Below are positions 35,487 through 44,227 of a DNA stretch of 64,000 nt, piece by piece (the stretch's first letter is position 1; every line of letters starts with the position of its first letter). This DNA comes from Hymenobacter crusticola (GTDB lineage: Bacteria > Bacteroidota > Bacteroidia > Cytophagales > Hymenobacteraceae): the NCBI RefSeq assembly GCF_002154225.1, contig NZ_MTSE01000007.1, positions 300,612 to 364,611 of the forward strand, given 5' to 3'. The notes under the pieces were generated by a model that ran no database searches, was not told where the DNA came from, and saw only the letters and a program-made list of their open reading frames with translations. A program made the translations under genes and the position numbers.

Positions 35487-37571
35487 ATGAAAGCGGGTGC
35501 TCTGCTGCTGTTCTTGCTGCTACCTACTTGCCTGGTGCGCGCGCAACAGACGGCAGATCTAACGGCCTTCAACCCTAAAAGTGGCGCCACTGCCTTGGTC
35601 CGACAAGGGCGATTAGAAGTAAGTTGGCCCGCATCCGGCGCCGATCGTGGCAAGGTAGTGCTGAACCTAACGGCCAACGCTCCCCTTTTTCGCAGCATTC
35701 AGCTCCGCACACGCGGCCACAACCAAGTTATTGCCCGCAACCTAGAGCCCGCATTTATTCTAACGGTAGGGAAGCGGGACCTAGTGTCGCAGAATGGCTG
35801 GAATATTTTTTTCGACAAGGTGCCTCAGAAGCCCTTTCGGGCGTACCGGCTAACCCGCGACCACCTAACAGCGGCAGTCAGCAGCACGGGTGCGCGCACC
35901 ACAGTAACGCTCGGCGGGCTGCATGCGCCAGGCTTTAGCGGCCAGTTGGAGCTGACGCTTTATCACGGTAGCCCGTTGTTTAACGTGGCCGCTGTGCTGA
36001 CGACCTCGCAAGATTCAACGGCCATTCTCTACGACGCAGGCCTAGTAAGCGCGCAGCCGAACTGGCGTAGCGTGGGCTGGGCCACGCCCGACGATCAGTG
36101 GCATAGCATTCCGGTCGGTGCTACGGATAGCAGCCGCAATGTGGCCGTAAAATACCGCACGGTGCTGGGCGAAACCGCCGGGGGGAGCTTGGCAGTATTT
36201 CCGGCGCCGCACCAGTATTTCTACCCTTTAGATGAAGCGTTCAATCTGAAATTCACGTGGTTTGGCACCAACTACCGCCAGCTGCTGCCGGGTTACGGCC
36301 TAGGTATTCGGCAAGACCTGTACGGTGATAAACGCTACGTGCCCTGGTTTAATGCGCCGCCGAACACGGCGCAACGCTTGCACTTTTACTGCTTGCTCGG
36401 TGCCGGCTCGGCGGCCAACCTGCTGACGCAGGTGAAGCGCTACACGCACGACGATACGTACGCCACGGTGCCGGGCTACAAAACCATGGCCAGCCACTTT
36501 CACAACGAGTACGTGATGCAGGCTCTGCTGGCTGGCAAGCCAGAAGCAGGTGTTCCAGAGTTCGTGCGATTCTTCAAGAGCGTAGGTCTAGACATCGTGC
36601 ACCTAGGTGAGTTTCACTACACCGCCCACCCGAAAGGCCCGGACGACCAGCGTCTGCGGGAGCTAGCTACTTTGTTTGAGCTATGCCGACAATCGTCGGA
36701 CGAGAAATTTCTGCTCTTGCCGGGCGAGGAGCCCAACGAGTTCTTGGGCGGACACTGGCTGGCCTTGTTTCCTCGGCCAGTCTACTGGGTAATGGCCCGC
36801 AAGCCGGACGTGCCGTTTGTGCAGCAGGATGCCCGCTACGGTACGGTGTACCACGTTGGTGACAAGACGCAGCTGCTGGACTTGCTACAAGCCGAAAACG
36901 GCTTGGCTTGGACGGCTCACGCGCGTACTAAAGGGTCGGTGGGGTACCCAGACGAATACAGGAAAGAGGCGTTCTTTACCGCCGACCGCTTCCTCGGTGC
37001 CGCCTGGAAAGCCTTGCCCGCCGACCTTTCCCAACCCCGCCTAGGCAAACGGGCGCTGGACCTGTTAGACGACCTCAACAATTGGGGCACGCAGAAGAAG
37101 ATGCTGGCGGAAGCGGACCTGTTCACCGTCAACTTTGCCAATGAGATGTACGCGCACCTGAACGTCAACTACGTGCAGCTGCCGGCCCTTCCTGCTTTCC
37201 AGGCGGGCTGGCAGCCGGTGCTAGATGCGCTGCAACAAGGCCGGTTTTTTTGCTCTACCGGTGAGGTGCTAATTCCGCAGTTTACTGTGGCTGGGAAAAG
37301 CGCGGGCGAGACGGCGAAGCTCCCTCATCCCGCCCAAACGGACGTGACGTTTGACTTACGGTGGACCTTTCCGCTGGCCTTTGCCGAAATCATCTCGGGC
37401 GACGGCCAGCGGGTTTATCGGCAACGGGTAGATCTGAGCAGCACGCAGGCGCTCGGCCAGCAGGTGTTCCACGTGCCGGCCGATCTAACCGGTAAAAAAT
37501 GGGTGCGTCTAGAAGCGTGGGACGTGGCCGCCAATGGCGCCTTTACCCAAACCGTGTACCTAGTTAACTAG
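35487..37571 (+). CDS. Secreted metallohydrolase-like (PHP/CehA-type) protein
   Basis: 694 residues from the ATG at 35487, chosen for its signal peptide (MKAGALLLFLLLPTCLVRAQQ); the longer frame to 35325 is not convincing. The first 330 residues are beta-rich. From about 335 comes a likely metal-hydrolase domain: ASHFHNEYVMQ, FVRFFKSVGLDIVHLGEFHYTAH, LLLPGEEPNEFLGGHW, NGLAWTAHARTKGS and NWGTQ, with His/Glu pairs like PHP-type or CehA/McbA enzymes. A C-terminal beta domain follows. Substrate unknown. It is monocistronic. Confidence 0.6.
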   Translation: MKAGALLLFLLLPTCLVRAQQTADLTAFNPKSGATALVRQGRLEVSWPASGADRGKVVLNLTANAPLFRSIQLRTRGHNQVIARNLEPAFILTVGKRDLVSQNGWNIFFDKVPQKPFRAYRLTRDHLTAAVSSTGARTTVTLGGLHAPGFSGQLELTLYHGSPLFNVAAVLTTSQDSTAILYDAGLVSAQPNWRSVGWATPDDQWHSIPVGATDSSRNVAVKYRTVLGETAGGSLAVFPAPHQYFYPLDEAFNLKFTWFGTNYRQLLPGYGLGIRQDLYGDKRYVPWFNAPPNTAQRLHFYCLLGAGSAANLLTQVKRYTHDDTYATVPGYKTMASHFHNEYVMQALLAGKPEAGVPEFVRFFKSVGLDIVHLGEFHYTAHPKGPDDQRLRELATLFELCRQSSDEKFLLLPGEEPNEFLGGHWLALFPRPVYWVMARKPDVPFVQQDARYGTVYHVGDKTQLLDLLQAENGLAWTAHARTKGSVGYPDEYRKEAFFTADRFLGAAWKALPADLSQPRLGKRALDLLDDLNNWGTQKKMLAEADLFTVNFANEMYAHLNVNYVQLPALPAFQAGWQPVLDALQQGRFFCSTGEVLIPQFTVAGKSAGETAKLPHPAQTDVTFDLRWTFPLAFAEIISGDGQRVYRQRVDLSSTQALGQQVFHVPADLTGKKWVRLEAWDVAANGAFTQTVYLVN

Positions 37572-37896
37572 CTGGCCGCGACACGTATGCGCAAAATCAG
37601 GAAGCTCAAAAAAAGTTGAACACAGCAGGTTTGTCCTAGGACGTGTAGTGGCAGGGCAGCTACAAGGATACAAAATGCTAGAACTCCTGTCGGCATAGCT
37701 CAAGGTATTTGGAACGAAGCAGCAACGGTAAGGTCCTGCTAAGAATGTGGCTTGCACAGGAAGAATGCTAGCTGCTTATCTGCGCGGTACGCGTGTGGGA
37801 GTAAGGGCGAAAGCCGTCAGACCGTAAAGTGCTAGGTGGCTTAACGGCTCTGCCTGCTGCCATGTATGCATCCGCCACTGGCTCATACGCACAGCC
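37572..37896. other. Intergenic region, nothing recognised
   Basis: This gap separates two convergent genes. No open frame with coding character, RNA or strong hairpin is visible. Confidence 0.5.
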
Positions 37897-38481
37897 TTAC
37901 GCGGGTTTGCCTTCGGTTAGTTGGTGAAGGATAGTGGCCGTATCGACTACAGTGGCAAACTCCCCCTGCAGACTAGCTAGTGCAGTTTGGTGGATGAGTT
38001 CGGCCCCAAATGTTTGTGCCTCAAGGCTCTTTTTGGGGAACGTAGCACTCGCATCGGCCACTAAGAAGGTATCAAACCCAAAATTGCCCGCCATACGGGT
38101 GGTGGTCGAAACGCAATGATCGGTGGTCAGGCCTGCAATAACCAACGTCGTGAGGTGCTGGGCCGCTAGTTGCGCGTGGAGGTCCGTCCCAATGAAAGCA
38201 CTGTTGACCTGTTTTTGAATTACTGTTTCGCCGAAGACGGGACGAACTTCTTTCTTAAAGGCATGACCCGCTTGCCCAGGTCGCAAGGGGGAAGCTGGAT
38301 CAGTAGAACAATGCTGCACGTGGAAAATGGGCAATTGTTTAGCGCGCCAGTACGCTAGCAGCCTAGCAGCGTTGTGCTCCGCATCGGGGTTGTTGCGCTC
38401 ACCCCAGTACGCTAGGTTATCGAAGCCTTGCTGTATATCAATCAGCAACAAAGCAGGCTTAGTGGTTGGCAAAAGCGGCAT
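37897..38481 (-). CDS. Isochorismatase-like cysteine hydrolase
   Basis: 194 residues with the full catalytic triad of the family: Asp in ALLLIDIQQGF near 10-20, Lys in ETVIQKQVNSAF near 85-96, and Cys in TTDHCVSTTTRMAG near 119-132, preceded by a cis-peptide-type VIAGL. It cleaves a small amide or ether substrate in the cytoplasm. The substrate is not readable from sequence. It has no operon partners. Confidence 0.88.
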   Translation of the reverse strand: MPLLPTTKPALLLIDIQQGFDNLAYWGERNNPDAEHNAARLLAYWRAKQLPIFHVQHCSTDPASPLRPGQAGHAFKKEVRPVFGETVIQKQVNSAFIGTDLHAQLAAQHLTTLVIAGLTTDHCVSTTTRMAGNFGFDTFLVADASATFPKKSLEAQTFGAELIHQTALASLQGEFATVVDTATILHQLTEGKPA

Positions 38482-39149
38482 ACGATGGATGCGTATAGGA
38501 AGACGTAGGTAGATGGAAAAAGCATTCGATCGTGCAGCGGAAACACCTCCGGTTGGCTGGGTATTAGATAATTATCCGCGTGACCTAGTTATGCCGGAAA
38601 AGGCTCCATCACTCTTGCATTCTCGTTTAGCGCGGTTAAATTATGCGGGTGTTATTGCCGAAGCAGTAGGTGAGGGGTGTGCATCGGGAGGGAGTAGAAA
38701 CCAGGGAAAGCACCGTGCCGAATAGGACCTTGCTAACCTCAGGGCTAGTCAAATAATCGGAGGAGAGCGGGCCGCAGAGTCATGCCAAAACTAGGAAAGC
38801 TCATTACGGCTCACTTTCGCCAAACGGATTTCCACTTATCTCAAGCGGATTTTTGTCATCAAACGTTTGGCAGGACTTTCTGCCTGGGACATCAACCTTG
38901 CTTTAAGCATAACGTGTTGGCCGCGCCTGCGCGGTAGACGCAACAACTAGTTGCCGTCTGCCTTGCTTTCCTGTATTGGTGCCTTGGTAAAAGCTTCGCG
39001 CGTCTCTTCGAAAGATTCTAGCTCAGTATCAGAAGACAGGCTTAGCCATGCCATGCTGGTCTAACGGATGATCCTTTTTGCTTTGGGCGCGAAGCAAGCT
39101 AGGGCCACAAGCCTGGAATGCAACAAGCCGGGCCTTAGCGAGATGTCGC
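38482..39149. other. 668-nt gap with one doubtful short frame
   Basis: A 70-codon plus-strand frame at 38513-38725 starts 32 nt from the divergent hydrolase gene and includes GWVLDNYPRDLVM, but it has no signal and no recognised family. The rest shows no gene, RNA or clear terminator. The short frame may be a small gene or a gene fragment. Confidence 0.35.
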
Positions 39150-39785
39150 TTACCAGACTAAACCTAGCTTTAGACCTACCTCTGGCAGTACTTCCAGCTT
39201 ACGGGTGCGAATCTCCGAGCGAAAACCTGAGGTCCGTTCCGGATTGTAGACTCCCAGGCCTAGGTTAACATCTACGAGTCCGTGCCCGCCCAAACGGCGT
39301 TGCAGGCCCCATTGGGCTGTGCCGGCCGTGTACTCGTATGCGGCCTGATACCCGTTGCCTTCCTGCCATAAACTAGCCGTTTGCAAAGCCCAGTAGTTGC
39401 CAATGCCCGCGCCAGTACGGCGGCCGCGCTGCTGCCGGCGCGGCTGGTTGTAGTAGTGCCGCACCCCCGCCTCAAACCCGCCAACCCCTAGCTGCACGAG
39501 GTTTGGTTGCCCCACACTCACCAAAAAGCCGCTCAACCCGTTCGCGTACACACTCCAACCTGTAGGCAGCGCATACTCTAGCCCGACTACTAAGGGCACC
39601 GTTCCTACGGAGTACGCCGTGGGGCAAGGCCGCGTAAAGCCAGTTGTTAGTTTAACTAACAGCGCCTTTTTCGTGGATACTGGGCTGCCACCGGGAGTTG
39701 TGGTGGAGTCAAGCGTTTGCGCTGCGGCCCCTACGCTCAAACTCATTAACAGGGCGCTGCACCATGTAAAGGTGGGTCGTACCAT
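39150..39785 (-). CDS. Outer-membrane beta-barrel-like protein
   Basis: 211 residues from the ATG at 39785, giving a signal peptide (MVRPTFTWCSALLMSLSVGAAAQ). The mature part alternates strands and turns (PLVVGLEYALPTGWSVYANGL, GVGGFEAGVRHYYNQP, YEYTAGTAQWGLQRRLG, LVDVNLGLGVYNP) and ends LEVLPEVGLKLGLVW with a terminal Trp, a beta-barrel assembly signal. No family is recognised. A basic stretch (RRQQRGRR) lies in one loop. Confidence 0.65.
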   Translation of the reverse strand: MVRPTFTWCSALLMSLSVGAAAQTLDSTTTPGGSPVSTKKALLVKLTTGFTRPCPTAYSVGTVPLVVGLEYALPTGWSVYANGLSGFLVSVGQPNLVQLGVGGFEAGVRHYYNQPRRQQRGRRTGAGIGNYWALQTASLWQEGNGYQAAYEYTAGTAQWGLQRRLGGHGLVDVNLGLGVYNPERTSGFRSEIRTRKLEVLPEVGLKLGLVW

Positions 39786-40312
39786 TTCTCGTTGACGACT
39801 AGAATCGGAGGTAGTGGATGGAAGTTTTCGTGGCATAGCACGCAAAGCACGACTACTGGAAGTAACTTAACTGATGGCCCGGACGCCGTTACGCCGCCTG
39901 GGACTGCCGGCAAAACTACCTCCCAAGCTACGCCCCAACCTTTGCCAGCGGGATTCCCCTTTTTCTCTGCCGGATTAGTTTAAGTGAAAGGTCTTTTTCC
40001 TTTGCGCGGGTAGGATGGATTGGTTACTGTGAACTTTGATGCGCTAGCCTCCAAGGTTGACAAATGCAAAAACACTGTCTGCTTATCTATCTTCGGATCT
40101 CTCAAGGGAGAGATGATAGCCCTAACGGATGGTAAAGTTGCCACTCAAAACTGCGATATCTCCAGGTTCAGATAAGAGAGCAAAACCACTCATTTGTAGC
40201 TCGAAGTACTCACTCGTCCTTGCAGCTGTTTCCCCGAATAAGTTATCAGGCGCTGCCAACAGGGCGTTTTCATGAGCTTGAGTGTCGAATGCGAAGATCA
40301 AAGCTTTACTTA
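39786..40312. other. Intergenic region, nothing recognised
   Basis: About 525 nt between the barrel gene start and the repeated terminator. I see no coding frame, tRNA or hairpin of note. It is the right-hand margin of the accessory stretch. Confidence 0.5.
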
Positions 40313-40363
40313 TGCAAAAAGCCCCGTTTCCGAGTAGGAGACGGGGCTTTTTGCTTTTCAGGG
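40313..40363 (-). terminator. Terminator of the VOC gene, copy B of the 51-nt repeat
   Basis: 49 of 51 positions match 20928-20978. Read on the minus strand the hairpin (AGCCCCGTCTCC ... AACGGGGCT, then T5) lies 57 nt past the VOC gene stop and can end it. No tRNA sequence precedes this copy. Confidence 0.8.
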
Positions 40364-40419
40364 TATCGCTAGGAGGAAGGGTTCATTGAGCATCCGCTCT
40401 TTGCAGTAGCTAACCGGAA

Positions 40420-40887
40420 CTAGTTGGCCTCGATGGTTGATACTAGCTCGATTACGTTGCCGTACAAGTCAGCAATGAAGCCGCAACGCTTTCCGATAGC
40501 TGGCACGTTGAATGATTCTCGAACAACCTCAACCCCACGGGTGCGCAGTACCGCTAACGTTTCTTCAACGTTGTCAACCTCTAGGCATAAGTGCTGGAAG
40601 CCCGAACTAATTAGGTGGGAGGGAGCTGGTTGGGTGTTTGGGATTCCGCCGCTCAGCACTTCTAGCCAGAAGGCATCATCATTCGCCGGTGCCAGAAAGG
40701 CGAGCTGCAAGTCGCCTACTGTCCATTGTTGGAGCAACCGGAAACCTAGCTTCTCTGTGTACCATCGAATGGTTCCTTCGTAATCGGGGGTGCGCAGCCC
40801 GACATGAGCGGCGCGCATTTTTTCGTTGATGCCATCCGACGTTTTTTGCGGCATCTCAAGCGGTGTAGTGTCTATTGGGTTTTGCAT
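40420..40887 (-). CDS. VOC-family (glyoxalase/bleomycin resistance-like) protein
   Basis: 155 residues. One VOC fold of paired beta-alpha-beta units: RAAHVGLRTPDYEGTIRWYTEKLGF near 25-49, QLAFLAPANDDAFWLEVLSG, HLCLEVDNVEETLAVLRTRGVEVV and CGFIADLYGNVIELVS near the end, with the metal ligands His, Glu, His and Glu in expected places. The first 20 residues are an extension. The enzyme may isomerise, cleave or bind a small molecule; which one cannot be told. Confidence 0.85.
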   Translation of the reverse strand: MQNPIDTTPLEMPQKTSDGINEKMRAAHVGLRTPDYEGTIRWYTEKLGFRLLQQWTVGDLQLAFLAPANDDAFWLEVLSGGIPNTQPAPSHLISSGFQHLCLEVDNVEETLAVLRTRGVEVVRESFNVPAIGKRCGFIADLYGNVIELVSTIEAN

Positions 40888-41295
40888 GTACTGCAGGTTG
40901 AGCGTCGCCGTTTTCGACGAAGTGTGATAAGCAATGATAAAGCCCGAGGCGACTGAGCTAGGTAGTACAAAGGTCTAGGTTGCCCGAGCGAGATATATGG
41001 TGAATATTTCCGCAGCAATGGTGATTGTTTCAGCTTTTGTAGAAGCTTCGGGCCGTGCCTGCGTGTCGTTGACGCCTTGCGCAATGCAGCCAAAAGCTAG
41101 GTAGACCCTCACCCGTATTCTAAGCGCGCCAGTATCAAGGCAGGCATGAATACTACTGTTGAGGTTACAACTATGCTTGAGCTTTTTCGTATATGTAGTA
41201 ATTTTCCTATATAAGGAAGTTTGTAAGTTGCTACTTGCTGTTTGACACACCTTCGGCTAAGTAGTTTACGTCTTTGCATTTCGCGCTCTACTTTC
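40888..41295. other. Divergent intergenic region, nothing recognised
   Basis: About 400 nt between the divergent VOC and phospholipase-like genes, presumably holding both promoters. A TTTG at 41241 and a TACG..TTTG stretch at 41267-41276 are promoter-like but do not fit the consensus. AT-rich around 41160-41220. Confidence 0.4.
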
Positions 41296-42570
41296 ATGTT
41301 AAAAAGGCTACTCTGGATCTTGGTCTGGCTGGTATTTGCACCAGGCTCGGTATCTGCCTATTCCGTGCTTACCCATCAAGCAAATGTCGATTCGTGTTGG
41401 CGTAGATGCTTGGTACCCTTACTGAACCAGCGCTATCCGGGCGCGACCTATGAGCAGTGGAAAGAAGCCAAATCGTATGCGTATGGCGGCTCCATTATTC
41501 AGGATATGGGTTTCTACCCCTTCGGCTCGCAGCTATTCACCAACCTAGCGCACTATGTGCGCAGCGGCGACTTAGTGCGCAACCTCCTCGACGAAGCGCA
41601 CGACCGCAACGAGTACGCCTTTGCCCTAGGTGCTTTGGCGCACTACGTAGCCGATATAAAAGGCCACTCAGAAGGAACAAACCGGGCTATGGCGTCGGTG
41701 TACCCCGAGCTAGCGGCTAAGTTCGGTAACTTTATTACGTACGAGGAAGCCCCTAAGCAGCACACGCAGCTAGAGTTTGCTTTCGACGTGGTACAGCTCG
41801 CCGCTGGCCGCTACCGCTCCGATACTTACCACGATTTCATTGGCTTTCAGGTGAGTAAGCCTTTGCTGGAAAGAGCCTTTTACAAAACCTATGGCTTGGA
41901 GCTAAGCAAGGTGATATTCAATATAGACCTAGCCGTAGGGAGCTTTCGATTTTCGGTGCAGCAACTTATCCCGACGGCTGCTCGTGCGGCCTGGCACGCC
42001 GAGCGCAAGCAAATTCGCAAGCTCAGCCCGCGTGCTCGACGCCGGGACTACGTGTATCACCAAAGCCCCCGCGAATTCCGGCGTGAATACGGCGTAGCGT
42101 ACGAAAAACCCGGCTTTGGGGCGCGTCTGTTGTCTAAATTGGTGGCCGTGCTACCGAAAATTGGTCCGTTAAAGCCTTTTGCTTTTCGCTTGCCTACGCC
42201 CCAAGCGCAGGAGTTTTTCAAGCAAAGTTTTGCGGACGTGATGCAGGACTATTGCATGGCGCTCAAACGCGAAGAAAATGCCAGTGCAAAAGGTAAATCA
42301 CCGGAGCTGCCAAACTACGACTTCGATACCGGGCACGCGACCAAAGTAGGAGAGTACCCACTGGCCGATGAAACGTACGGGGAACTGGTGCGCAAGCTAG
42401 CCGAGCACAAGTTTGAAAATATTGAGCCCGAGCTACGAAAGAATATTCTGAGCTTCTTTGAAGGGGCAAAAACGCCAGCCGCAGAAGACGAGAAAGAAGC
42501 GAATACTATTCGCCAAACGCAGGAGGCAATTAAGGCTCTGCGAGCGACGAAGGGAGCAACGGGCGGCTAG
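41296..42570 (+). CDS. Zinc-dependent phospholipase C-like protein
   Basis: 424 residues from the ATG at 41296, which gives a signal peptide (LKRLLWILVWLVFAPGSVSA). The mature start AYSVLTHQANVDSCW has the N-terminal Trp/His region typical of PF00882. Further His/Asp ligands lie in DMGFYPFGSQLFTNLAHYVRSG, EYAFALGALAHYVADIKGH (near 116-134) and a later HTQLEFAFDVV. Such proteins hydrolyse phospholipids or serve as S1-P1-like hydrolases. The C-terminal part is a charged helix. It is monocistronic. Confidence 0.82.
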   Translation: MLKRLLWILVWLVFAPGSVSAYSVLTHQANVDSCWRRCLVPLLNQRYPGATYEQWKEAKSYAYGGSIIQDMGFYPFGSQLFTNLAHYVRSGDLVRNLLDEAHDRNEYAFALGALAHYVADIKGHSEGTNRAMASVYPELAAKFGNFITYEEAPKQHTQLEFAFDVVQLAAGRYRSDTYHDFIGFQVSKPLLERAFYKTYGLELSKVIFNIDLAVGSFRFSVQQLIPTAARAAWHAERKQIRKLSPRARRRDYVYHQSPREFRREYGVAYEKPGFGARLLSKLVAVLPKIGPLKPFAFRLPTPQAQEFFKQSFADVMQDYCMALKREENASAKGKSPELPNYDFDTGHATKVGEYPLADETYGELVRKLAEHKFENIEPELRKNILSFFEGAKTPAAEDEKEANTIRQTQEAIKALRATKGATGG

Positions 42571-42664
42571 GGCTGAGCCCAAACTAGGGCGTTAAGCTTC
42601 GCGCGAATGTACAGGCCGCCACTATTTGATATTGGTGTCACTTACCGCAATGAGACTTAGGTGC

Positions 42665-44083
42665 TTACGGCTGTTGCGTAGCGCTTTCCTGAACCAGCGT
42701 GCCGCTTAGGCGCCGCAAAGCTAGCTCAGCCTGTTTGGCCTGAAAACGAATATCGAGCAGGCGCGTGGCCGCGGCAATTTGGCTGAGTTGGGCTTCGCGC
42801 AATACCAGCGGCGTGAGCAAACCCAACCGGTAACGCTCTAATGCAATAGCAACGTTCTGGCGAGCTAGGGTAATATTATCCTCTTCCAGTTGAAGCAGCT
42901 GTAACCGGTTTTGGTACTGCGCAAAGGCTTGCGCCGCTTCGGTACTCAGGTTGAGGTTCGTTTGTTCGAGCAGCAGCTGGCTTTGGGCTTCTACCACGCG
43001 GGCATTCTGCTCTAGGCGCCGATTGTTGAACCCATTAAAAACCGGCAAGCCAATGGTAAAGCCGTAGTTGGGGCCGTATATCCGGTTGGTATTTGTCGTG
43101 ACGCTCGTGGTGATGGTGTTGTTGGTCCGGGTGATGACAATCGCATTGTTGTTGATGTTGCGATTGATGCCGTAGTTGCCGTTCAGGTCGAGCTGCGGAA
43201 AGCGGTTAGCCCGAATGAGGCGGCGGTCATAGTTGGCGACTTGCACGCCTACGCGCGCTTGCTGCAAGCGTGGGTTGCGGGCGGCAATATCCTGCAAGAT
43301 GCTTTCTTGGTTGAGGGTGCGCTCCACGACAATAGAGTCGGCGGGGCTGAAGTCAGTTGTGGCAGTACGGCCTAGCAGGTTGTTGAGGTTGATCTTGGCC
43401 GTGGTCAATAGCTCCTGCTGTTGGATTAGCAAAGAGCGGTCGGCGTTGAAATCGACGCGAGCTGTCAGGACTTCCACTTTGGCGCTTACGCCTACGTCAA
43501 CCTGCGCCTGGGTTAAGTCGATGCGCTGCTGCCCAATAAGCAAGGCTTCTTCCAACGATTTGATCTTGCCGGACTGGCGCACCACGTCGTAGTACGCATT
43601 GCTGATGTCCTCAACGGTTTCTTCGACCGTGGCGCGCGTGAGGTGCTGTTGGCTTTGCTCCAGCGCCCGCAATCGGTCGTAGGCAATGAACATCCCGAAG
43701 CCATCAAAGATCGTCCAGGTAACGCCAGCGTTGCCTACCAATGCGTTGGAGCGTCCGCCGCGCACTACGCTAGGGGCATTGTCGCCGGTTTGCTGACGCG
43801 AGTAGTTGAGGTTGTAGGTTCGCGTAAAGCTAGCATCCACAATCGGTAGCTGTCCCGCGTTGCCGCGGGTCACGTTGTTGCGGGCAATTTCCTGGTCCGT
43901 TTGCGACAGCCGGATGCTGTAGTTGTGCTCTAGGCCAAGTCGAATCGCATCTTGAAGCGTAAGCGGCGGGGCATCGGCTACGGTCTGGGGCTTGGCAAGC
44001 TGATTTTGTTGCTGCGCCTGCACGAAAGGCGTCAGTAAGAGCAAGAAAGAAAAAATACTAAGACGAAGCGTAAAAAGAGCCAT
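42665..44083 (-). CDS. TolC-family outer membrane efflux protein
   Basis: 472 residues from the ATG at 44083 with a signal peptide (hydrophobic 4-20). It has the two TolC repeats: LTLQDAIRLGLEHNYSIRLSQTDQEIARNNV near 37-67 and later coiled-coil segments LLEQTNLNLSTEAAQAFAQYQNRLQLLQLEEDNITLARQNV. A region of Asn/Thr-rich sequence (NRNINNNAIVITRTNNT) lies between. As trimer it forms the exit duct for the pump encoded just upstream in the same operon. Confidence 0.92.
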   Translation of the reverse strand: MALFTLRLSIFSFLLLLTPFVQAQQQNQLAKPQTVADAPPLTLQDAIRLGLEHNYSIRLSQTDQEIARNNVTRGNAGQLPIVDASFTRTYNLNYSRQQTGDNAPSVVRGGRSNALVGNAGVTWTIFDGFGMFIAYDRLRALEQSQQHLTRATVEETVEDISNAYYDVVRQSGKIKSLEEALLIGQQRIDLTQAQVDVGVSAKVEVLTARVDFNADRSLLIQQQELLTTAKINLNNLLGRTATTDFSPADSIVVERTLNQESILQDIAARNPRLQQARVGVQVANYDRRLIRANRFPQLDLNGNYGINRNINNNAIVITRTNNTITTSVTTNTNRIYGPNYGFTIGLPVFNGFNNRRLEQNARVVEAQSQLLLEQTNLNLSTEAAQAFAQYQNRLQLLQLEEDNITLARQNVAIALERYRLGLLTPLVLREAQLSQIAAATRLLDIRFQAKQAELALRRLSGTLVQESATQQP

Positions 44084-44188
44084 TGGCAAAGTAAGTAGGG
44101 AGGGGCGTGGCGGATGCCTTGCTGCGGCTGTTCTATCCCTTGTGGAAGGCCAGTGCTATAAAGATGATGCTATAAAAAGGAAGTAGCG

Positions 44189-44219
44189 CACGACCTAGGG
44201 TAACTTACCCTAGGTCGTG
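44189..44219 (-). promoter_or_regulatory. 31-nt perfect inverted repeat between pump and tolC genes
   Basis: Arms of 15 nt (CACGACCTAGGGTAA and its complement) flank a single central base. On the transcript it forms a hairpin 9 nt past the pump stop and about 105 nt before the tolC start, which could set the ratio of the two proteins or stabilise RNA. Confidence 0.6.
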
Positions 44220-44227
44220 GCAGAAGG

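Noticed and set aside
20676..40363. Integrative element with integrase or transposase
   Set aside because: No recombinase, relaxase or IS terminal repeats were found, so only a possible island with direct repeats is reported.
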